In this document: in pieces, positions 32,897 to 37,916 of the stretch
How the letters are laid out: the number at the start of each line of letters is the position of its first letter
Numbering within the stretch: the stretch's first letter is position 1
Assembly (NCBI GenBank): GCA_900550525.1
Contig: URSN01000007.1
Span: 1 to 37,916, forward strand
DNA length: 37,916 bases
Source: an uncultured Eubacteriales bacterium
GTDB taxonomy: Bacteria; Bacillota; Clostridia; Christensenellales; CAG-138
Direction of reading: 5' to 3'
Notes under the pieces: model-generated
The model's input: the letters and a program-made list of their open reading frames with translations, nothing else
The model's database searches: none
What the model was told of the DNA's origin: nothing
Program-made: the position numbers and the translations under genes

Positions 32897-33793
32897 ATGC
32901 CCGGTCTGTATGTCCACACGCTGTTCGGGGACGACGTGCGCGGCCGCCTCACGGGGACGGCCGCCGTGCTCGCGCAGCGGCACGGCGCGGCGTTCCTCGC
33001 CGGCCTGCCCGGCCCCGACGTTTATTTTTACGACAGGCTTCCGCCGCCGCTGCTGCGCGGGCACGAAAAGCGCACCGGCAACGCGCTGCACGACGCGCCC
33101 GCGGAGGTCGTGTTTGGCGCACTCATCCCGCTCGCGCAGGACCGCGGGCCGCTTGCGGCCTATGTGCTCGGGTTCCTGTGCCACTATGCGCTCGACGCCG
33201 CGGCGCATCCGTTTGTCGAGGCGCGCCACCGCGGGCTGGACCACACGCGCTTTGAGATGCGGCTGGAACTGCCGTTCTGCGCGCGGCGGGGCAGCGCGCT
33301 GTGCGGCGTGCCGCCGGACAGGCTGTACGCGCCGCCGCTGGAGGCGCCGGGGCTGCTTGACGCGCTCGACGCGCTGCAATGCGGCCTGGCGCGGGCCGTG
33401 TGCGGGCACGCCGCGCCCGGGGCGTTCGCGCGCGGCTTTTCTAACATGCGCCGCGCATGCCGGCTGCTGTATGACCTGGAGGGGAAAAAGCGCCGCCTGC
33501 TGCGCCGGCTGGAACATCTGTGCAAAAAACCGGAGGGGACGCTCTCGGGCTTTCTGCTCGCGCCCGGCGGCGCGGACGAGGGCGACCCGTTCAACGAATC
33601 GCACGCGCCCTGGGCCGCGCCGTGGGCGCCGGAGCGGACGCGCACCGAGTCGTTCTTCGAGCTGTACGAGCAGGCGCTGCGCGAGGCGCTCGCGCTCGCG
33701 CCGCTGCTGCTGGACGCGCTGTGGGGCGGCGGCGCCGCGCCGCTGCTGCTGCGCCTGAAGGGGGGGAGCATGGCGCATGGATACCCCGTATGA
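32897..33793 (+). CDS. zinc-dependent phospholipase C family protein
   Basis: This 298-residue protein opens with MPGLYVHTLFGDDV and has GPDVYFYD, NALHD and GFLCHYALDAAAHPFVEA, the His/Asp pattern of zinc-dependent phospholipase C-like proteins common in Clostridia. There is no signal peptide, so it may act inside the cell; its true substrate is not known. The family start fits the ATG at 32897. The end overlaps the next gene by 17 nt, indicating co-translation. Confidence 0.8.
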   Translation: MPGLYVHTLFGDDVRGRLTGTAAVLAQRHGAAFLAGLPGPDVYFYDRLPPPLLRGHEKRTGNALHDAPAEVVFGALIPLAQDRGPLAAYVLGFLCHYALDAAAHPFVEARHRGLDHTRFEMRLELPFCARRGSALCGVPPDRLYAPPLEAPGLLDALDALQCGLARAVCGHAAPGAFARGFSNMRRACRLLYDLEGKKRRLLRRLEHLCKKPEGTLSGFLLAPGGADEGDPFNESHAPWAAPWAPERTRTESFFELYEQALREALALAPLLLDALWGGGAAPLLLRLKGGSMAHGYPV

Positions 33794-34304
33794 CCCGAAC
33801 CCGTTTTGCGGCCGCGCCGCCTGCTGCTTCACCGGGCACCGCCCGCGCGGCCTGCCGCGGCCGGACTGCGACGCCTTGGCGCTGCTGCGCCTGCGCCTGA
33901 TGCAGGCGGTGCGCGCCGCCTGCGGCGGCGGGGTGCGCACGTTCCTGTGCGGCGGGGCGCAGGGCTTTGACCAGCTCGCGGCCGAGGCGGTGCTGGCGCT
34001 GCGCGGCGGCGGGGCGGACGTGCGCCTGCTGCTGGCGCTGCCCGCGCCCACGCAGGCGGACACATGGAGCGCGGCCGCACGCGCGCGCTACGAGCGGACG
34101 CTGCGCGCGGCCGACGGCGTATGGTACGCCGCACAGCGGGCCGACGCCGCGGCCATGCTCCGCCGCAACCGCTACCTGGTCGAGCACGCGGACTGCTGCA
34201 TCGCCTACCTCAGCGCGGCCGCGGGCGGCACGCTCTACACGGTGCGCTACGCGCTCAGCCGCGGGCTGTACGTGTACAACCTCGCGCTGCCGGAAGGCAT
34301 GTGA
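33777..34304 (+). CDS. DUF1273 / YpsA-like SLOG-domain protein
   Basis: This 175-residue protein has the Rossmann-like SLOG fold: CCFTGHRPRGLP near residue 15, FLCGGAQGFDQLAAEAVL near 55, and RNRYLVEHADCCIAYL near 130. Such proteins probably bind nucleotide-type ligands; B. subtilis YpsA is linked to cell division, but no role can be assigned here. GGGGGGAGC precedes the ATG, inside the phospholipase-like gene. Its TGA lies within the next promoter. Confidence 0.85.
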   Translation: MDTPYDPNPFCGRAACCFTGHRPRGLPRPDCDALALLRLRLMQAVRAACGGGVRTFLCGGAQGFDQLAAEAVLALRGGGADVRLLLALPAPTQADTWSAAARARYERTLRAADGVWYAAQRADAAAMLRRNRYLVEHADCCIAYLSAAAGGTLYTVRYALSRGLYVYNLALPEGM

Positions 34305-34310
34305 TATAAT
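34302..34310 (+). promoter_or_regulatory. extended -10 promoter for the MATE gene
   Basis: TGATATAAT is a perfect extended -10 (TGnTATAAT); its first three bases are the stop codon of the DUF1273 gene. No clear -35 is present. Confidence 0.6.
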
Positions 34311-34354
34311 GGATATGTTATGCCATTTCAAATATGATGGAGGAGGATGGGGAA

Positions 34355-35770
34355 ATGGAAGTACAGGAACCGCTTGAAATGTTTGCGCCGCCCGAGGCGG
34401 AGGCGGCGCAGGCGATCCAATCGAACAAGATGGGCGTGCAGCCGGAGGGACGGCTGCTGTTCACGATGTCGCTGCCGGTGGTCATCTCGATGCTGCTGCA
34501 GGCGCTCTACAACATCGTGGACAGCATCTTCGTCACGCGGCTGAGCGAGGATGCGCTCACGGCCGTATCGCTCGCCTACCCGATCCAGATGCTGATGATC
34601 GCCGTGGCCGTGGGCACGGGCGTGGGCATGAACGCGCTGATCTCGCGCCGGCTGGGCCAGCGGCGCTTTGACGAGGCCAGCAGCGCGGCGACCAACGGCC
34701 TGTTCGTGCTGCTGCTCTCGGCGCTGGCGTTCCTGCTGTTCGGCCTGTTCGGCGTGCGCCCGTTCTTCAACGCGTTCGTGGCGGACGACCCGGAGATCCG
34801 CGAGATGGGCATCGAATACCTCACGATCTGCTGCACGCTCTCGTTCGGCGTGTTTTTGCAGATCGGCGTGGAGCGCATCATGCAGGCGCAGGGCAAGACG
34901 GTCTACACCATGCTCATGCAGCTCACCGGCGCGGTGATCAACATCATCTTCGACCCGATCCTGATCTTCGGCCTGCTGGGCTTCCCCCGGCTCGGCGTGG
35001 CGGGTGCGGCGTATGCGACCGTCGGCGGGCAGATCGTGGCGATGCTGCTGAGCTTTTTCCTGCTGTTTTGCACCAAGCACGACGTGCGCATCCGCCTGCG
35101 CCGCTTCCGCCCGAGCGGCGCGATCATCCGCAAGATCTACTCCGTGGGCGCGCCGTCGATCGTCATGCAGGCCATCGGCACGGTGATGACCCTGGCCATG
35201 AACGCGCTGCTGATCGCCTACACCACCACGGCGGTGGCCGTGTTCGGCGTGTACTTCAAGATCCAGTCCATCGTATTCATGCCGGTGCTGGGCATGACCA
35301 GCGCCGCCATGAGCATCATCGCCTACAACTACGGCGCGCGCTGCAAGCGGCGCATGCTGCGCACCTGGCGGCTGACGCTGTACGCCTCGCTCGTGATCAT
35401 GATCGTGGGGATGCTGTGCTTCCAGCTCTTCCCCGGGCAGATCTTCTCGCTGTTCGAGGCGTCGGACGAGGCGCTGCGCATCGGCATGGTGGCGCTGCGC
35501 ATCATCTCGCCGAGCTTTGTGCTCGCGGCGGTCGGCATCACCAACTCGACGCTGTTCCAGGCCGTCGGGCGCGGGGTGTACAGCATGATCATGTCGCTGC
35601 TGCGCCAGCTCGTCGCGCTCGTGCCTGCGGCGCTGGCGCTCTCGCTCCTGACGCATAACCTCGACCGCATCTGGCTCGCATTCCCGATCGCGGAGGCGTT
35701 CTCGCTTGCGGTCAGCCTGTTCATGCTGCACCGCGTGCGCCGCACGATCCTCGACCAGCTGCCCGCATAG
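34355..35770 (+). CDS. MATE-family multidrug/Na+ antiporter
   Basis: This 471-residue protein with about twelve TM helices is of the MATE (NorM/DinF) exporter family, which expels drugs or metabolites in exchange for Na+ or H+. The first helix carries LLFTMSLPVVISMLLQALYN, followed by VDSIFVTRL, both typical. The N-terminal 35 residues are acidic and cytoplasmic. Three in-frame ATGs exist (34334, 34337 and 34355); GGAGGAGG lies 5-8 nt ahead of the last, which I choose. It has its own promoter and is followed by the hairpin array. Confidence 0.9.
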   Translation: MEVQEPLEMFAPPEAEAAQAIQSNKMGVQPEGRLLFTMSLPVVISMLLQALYNIVDSIFVTRLSEDALTAVSLAYPIQMLMIAVAVGTGVGMNALISRRLGQRRFDEASSAATNGLFVLLLSALAFLLFGLFGVRPFFNAFVADDPEIREMGIEYLTICCTLSFGVFLQIGVERIMQAQGKTVYTMLMQLTGAVINIIFDPILIFGLLGFPRLGVAGAAYATVGGQIVAMLLSFFLLFCTKHDVRIRLRRFRPSGAIIRKIYSVGAPSIVMQAIGTVMTLAMNALLIAYTTTAVAVFGVYFKIQSIVFMPVLGMTSAAMSIIAYNYGARCKRRMLRTWRLTLYASLVIMIVGMLCFQLFPGQIFSLFEASDEALRIGMVALRIISPSFVLAAVGITNSTLFQAVGRGVYSMIMSLLRQLVALVPAALALSLLTHNLDRIWLAFPIAEAFSLAVSLFMLHRVRRTILDQLPA

Positions 35771-35785
35771 CGGCCCGCGCTGGCG

Positions 35786-35933
35786 GCGCCACGATGGCGC
35801 AACCGCGCCACGACGGCGCAACGGCGCCACGATGGCGCAACCGCGCCACGACGGCGCAACGGCGCCACGATGGCGCAACGGCGCCACGACGGCGCAACGG
35901 CGCCACGACGGCGCAACCGCGCCACGATGGCGC
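35786..35933. repeat. 19-bp tandem repeat array of small hairpins
   Basis: Seven full 19-bp units and one 15-bp partial unit follow without spacing, starting at 35786, 35805, 35824, 35843, 35862, 35881, 35900 and 35919. Each is GCGCCACGAYGGCGC plus AACS, so each can form its own stem (GCGCCA/TGGCGC with CGA loop in T copies, 5 bp in C copies). Units differ only at the Y and S positions (Y order T,C,T,C,T,C,C,T). The array fills most of the gap between the MATE and sigma genes and is followed by TTTTTT at 35951-35956. Confidence 0.95.
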
Positions 35934-36017
35934 CGTGAAAATAATGCTGATTTTTTGACTTTGCCCCGCAACCAAACCGCCCGCTGCATGGTGTTATGGG
36001 CAGGAAGAGAGGAACGC

Positions 36018-36539
36018 ATGGAACGCGCCAACGCCTGCAAGCAGGAAACGCTCTCGGCCGGTATCGACGAGCTGTTCCACGCCTACGCCGACATGGTGTA
36101 CCGGCTTGCTTTCCTGCGCACGCGCTCCTCGGCTGATGCGGAGGACGTGCTGCAGGAGGTGTTCGTCCGCTGCCTGCGCAGCCGCCCGCACTGGCGGGAC
36201 GACGAGCACCGGAAGGCATGGTTCATCCGCGTGACGCTCAACTGCACCAAGTCGCTCGTGACCTCCGCCTGGCGGCGGCATACCGCGCCGCTTGAGAGCG
36301 CCGCGCCCGACGCCGACGCGCTGCTGACCGAGATGCGCGAGGAAACGGGCGTATACGGGGTGGTGCTCGATCTGCCGGAGCAGTACCGCACGGTGATCCA
36401 CCTGCACTACTACGAGGGCTACGGCTTGCGCGAGATCGCGGCGCTGACGGGCAGCACCGAGGCGGCGGTCAAATCCCGGCTGTTCCGTGCAAGGGAGCTG
36501 CTGCGGCAGCGGCTGAAAGGGGAAGGCATCGATGTTTGA
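36018..36539 (+). CDS. ECF-type RNA polymerase sigma factor
   Basis: This 173-residue sigma-70-family protein lacks region 3, as ECF factors do. Region 2 is YADMVYRLAFLRTRSSADAEDVLQEVF (about 24-50) and region 4 is LPEQYRTVIHLHYYEGYGLREIAALTG through AAVKSRLFRARELLRQRL (about 118-165). The ATG at 36018 has GAGAGG 5 nt ahead and the frame upstream is only repeat DNA. It overlaps the following membrane-protein gene by 8 nt, the usual sigma/anti-sigma layout. TTGACT at 35955-35960 has no matching -10. Confidence 0.92.
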   Translation: MERANACKQETLSAGIDELFHAYADMVYRLAFLRTRSSADAEDVLQEVFVRCLRSRPHWRDDEHRKAWFIRVTLNCTKSLVTSAWRRHTAPLESAAPDADALLTEMREETGVYGVVLDLPEQYRTVIHLHYYEGYGLREIAALTGSTEAAVKSRLFRARELLRQRLKGEGIDV

Positions 36540-36990
36540 AGAGCAATACCGGCGCGACAACGAGCGGCTGCACGCCCCCGCCGATGCGCTCGAGCGCATC
36601 CGGGAGCGGGCTGAGCGGCCGCGCGCGCCGCGCCATGCGGCCTGGACGCGCTATGCCGCGGCGGCGGCCGCGCTGCTGCTCGTGTGCGGCGGCGCGGCGG
36701 GCGTGCTGCTGCGGGGAAGGGGCGCGGCCGACGGCGCGGCGCTCCCGCAGGTGGCGTCGGCGGCCGCCCCGGCGGGCGGCGGTGCGCAGGATGCGCTCGA
36801 GCGCAGCGGCGACGGCTATGCCGCAGAAACGGAGGAAGCGGCGCAGGCGGACGCGGGCGCGCTCCTGTACGCCGCGGCGGACGGCCTGTACGCGCCGGAG
36901 GACCATGCGGAGCTGTATGCGCTGATCGGGCAGGCGCGCGCGGACGCGGCGGAGGCGGCCGAACTGGCGGCGGCCGCGGCGGAGAATGGG
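36532..36990 (+). pseudogene. putative anti-sigma membrane protein, 3' end replaced
   Basis: From ATG 36532 the protein reads MFEEQYRRDNERLHAPADAL, a TM helix (about 43-60, AAAAAALLLVCGGAAGVLL) and an Ala-rich extracellular part. N-terminal cytosolic region, single TM and coupling to the sigma gene fit an anti-sigma factor. Homogeneous GC-rich coding stops near 36990, where the opposite strand begins to encode nagA. The open frame continues to about 37275 but that tail is antisense to nagA. The true C-terminus is missing here. Confidence 0.6.
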
Positions 36991-37309
36991 CTGCCGGCCA
37001 GCGCGCCGGATTCCTGCAGGCGCGCCACGCCGTCCTTCACGATGATGGGCAGGCCGCCCAGGTCTCCGGGGCCGTCCGGCATCCAGGAGCAGGCCAGGGA
37101 ATCCGTAATCATCATCATCTGGTCCGTTTCCTTGTTCTTGAACACGGTCTTGAGCATGTCCGCGCAGAGGTGGATGGTGTCGCAGATGATTTCAATCTTG
37201 ATTTCCCTGTCCAGCAGGCCGGAGCCCACCAGGCCGATTTCACGGTGGTGCTGGGGGGACATCTGGTTGCAGTAGTGGGTCAGATGCACCAGGCCCGCGG
37301 ATTTCGCCT
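36990..37309 (-). pseudogene. nagA: nagA internal fragment
   Basis: On the minus strand about 106 codons read as the C-terminal half of N-acetylglucosamine-6-phosphate deacetylase: LVHLTHYCNQMSPQHHREIG, EIICDTIHLCADML, MITDSLACSWMPDG, LGGLPIIVKDGVARL and LAGS. The match begins abruptly at 37309 and ends abruptly near 36990, with no start and no stop of its own. GC content and codon choice (AAG, GAA, ATC, ATT) look lower-GC than the neighbours. This is foreign to its surroundings. Confidence 0.8.
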
Positions 37310-37310
37310 A

Positions 37311-37500
37311 GTTGAAGTCCGCATCGGTGGCCGCGCTGTGCCCGCCGATGTGCCGGTGGACGACGAGGAGGATATGATCGTGGAAGTCGCGGCGAAGCTG
37401 ATCGACGGCGGCCGCGACGCATTGCGGGAAAAGACCGAGTGGGTACTGCATTCCATCGCCTGCCGCGCCGCCATCAAGGCGGGGCATGAGGCCGTCTGAA
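37311..37500 (+). pseudogene. mutL: mutL 3'-terminal fragment
   Basis: About 62 codons on the plus strand (RIGGRAVPADVPVDDEED, then EKTEWVLHSIACRAAIKAG) match the C-terminal dimerisation domain of the mismatch-repair protein MutL. There is no start, and it stops (HEAV, TGA) shortly after CRAAIKAG, where MutL normally continues for some tens of residues. It abuts the nagA fragment directly. Confidence 0.65.
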
Positions 37501-37521
37501 AAAGCCGTAAACATCGCCAAA

Positions 37522-37550
37522 GCGCGCCGCAAACTGCGGCGCGCATTATT
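37522..37550 (+). terminator. possible intrinsic terminator
   Basis: GCGCGCCGCA at 37522-37531 and TGCGGCGCGC at 37535-37544 form a perfect 10-bp stem with a 3-nt loop, followed by ATTATT. The U-run is weak. Confidence 0.55.
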
Positions 37551-37581
37551 GCGCTCTCCCACTGGTGCGGCGCGGGAGTTT

Positions 37582-37592
37582 GTGATAATATA
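37582..37592 (+). promoter_or_regulatory. extended -10-like element before purB
   Basis: GTGATAATATA resembles an extended -10 element, like those before the phospholipase-like and MATE genes. No clear -35 is seen. It lies about 40 nt before the purB GTG. Confidence 0.4.
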
Positions 37593-37630
37593 GTGGAGTT
37601 TCAAATTTCTTGCGTTTTGGAGTGTCGCCC

Positions 37631-37916
37631 GTGAAAAAGGACAGGTACGAAAACCCGCTCTGCTCGCGCTACGCCTCGGAGCGGATGCAGCAGATCTTCT
37701 CCCCGGACTCCCTGTTCACGACCTGGCACCGGCGCTGGCTCTCCCTGGCGGAGAACGAGCGGGCCCTGGGCCTTCCCGTCACGGCCGAGCAGGTGGCGGA
37801 GCTCCGGGAAAACCTCGCCGTCATCGACTATGAGGCCGCAGAGCGCTATGAAAAGGAGCTGCGGCACGACGTCATGGCCCACATCCGCGCCTGGGGCGAG
37901 CACTGCCCCCGTGCCC
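37631..37916 (+). CDS. purB: adenylosuccinate lyase, 5' part (runs off the window)
   Basis: The first 95 codons encode the N-terminus of adenylosuccinate lyase, which acts twice in purine synthesis (SAICAR to AICAR, adenylosuccinate to AMP). Matches include ENPLCSRYASERM, IFSPDSLFTTWHRRW, LSLAENERALGL and ELRHDVMAHIRAWG; the RHDVM region contains the conserved His of the family. The start is GTG at 37631, with TTTGGAG about 8-9 nt upstream. The gene is cut by the window end. Confidence 0.85.
   Translation, partial: MKKDRYENPLCSRYASERMQQIFSPDSLFTTWHRRWLSLAENERALGLPVTAEQVAELRENLAVIDYEAAERYEKELRHDVMAHIRAWGEHCPRA

Noticed and set aside
31757..34063. 768-residue minus-strand frame ending in the amidase
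   Set aside because: The upstream part is antisense to the phospholipase-like and DUF1273 genes. The amidase has its own ATG and ribosome site at 32683.
35786..35933. CRISPR array
   Set aside because: Units follow each other with no unique spacers, and no cas genes are present.
37484..37495. AGGCCGTCTGAA, a 12-mer like Neisseriaceae DNA uptake sequences
   Set aside because: A single copy at the 3' end of the mutL fragment, with no second copy noticed elsewhere and a host that does not look like Neisseria; most simply chance, though the region is chimeric.

Overview
The window looks like one contig from an anaerobic, very GC-rich Bacillota, most likely a gut Clostridia lineage. The reasons are a six-gene Rnf complex in clostridial order (C-D-G-E-A-B), strong AGGAGG-type ribosome binding sites, several GTG and TTG starts, a BMP-type nucleobase/nucleoside ABC importer, and no respiratory or aerobic genes. 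I saw no rRNA, tRNA, CRISPR array or insertion sequence.

Region 1 (1-24180, minus strand) is an apparent single operon of more than 20 genes, read right to left from a consensus promoter (TTGACA, 17 bp, TAAAAT) at 24152-24180. A leader of about 535 nt separates promoter and first gene. The leader holds three copies of a 52-62 nt repeat and ends in an intrinsic terminator whose 5' arm is the tail of the third repeat. This looks like a tandem cis-regulatory RNA or attenuator and is the most interesting object here. The operon encodes, in transcription order: an ornithine-cyclodeaminase-family reductase, a creatininase-family amidohydrolase, the molybdenum subunit of a xanthine-dehydrogenase-type hydroxylase, three paralogous flavodoxin-fold oxidoreductases, a BMP lipoprotein with its ATPase and two permeases, an SDR, a TIM-barrel isomerase, a lipoprotein of unknown function, the 2Fe-2S hydroxylase subunit, a CMD/AhpD-like protein, an RraA-like aldolase, the FAD hydroxylase subunit, a hydantoinase, an M20 (YgeY-type) hydrolase, a KDPG aldolase fused to a VOC-like domain, a KDG kinase, PreA, PreT, and the cut-off start of another amidohydrolase. 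A CodA-like deaminase gene (24177-25418) lies just upstream. I infer uptake, hydroxylation or reduction, hydrolytic ring opening and assimilation of an N-heterocyclic compound (purine, hydantoin or creatinine-like). It is related to, but not the same as, known purine-fermentation clusters, and the substrate is unknown.

Region 2 (25470-31481, minus) is the Rnf operon rnfCDGEAB, with its own promoter, a TTG start for rnfC, a trailing two-TM protein and a clear terminator. Rnf would couple reduced ferredoxin and NAD to an ion gradient.

Region 3 (31686-36540) holds a cell-wall amidase-fold protein that has lost most catalytic residues (minus strand), then plus-strand genes: a zinc-dependent phospholipase C-like protein with an apparently leaderless promoter, a DUF1273/SLOG protein, a MATE exporter, a 19-bp tandem array of hairpins (35786-35933), and an ECF sigma factor.

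Region 4 (36532-37916) is suspect. A sigma-coupled membrane protein loses its end into an antisense nagA fragment (about 36990-37309), then a mutL 3' fragment (about 37311-37500), then the start of purB. It is most simply a chimeric assembly end.
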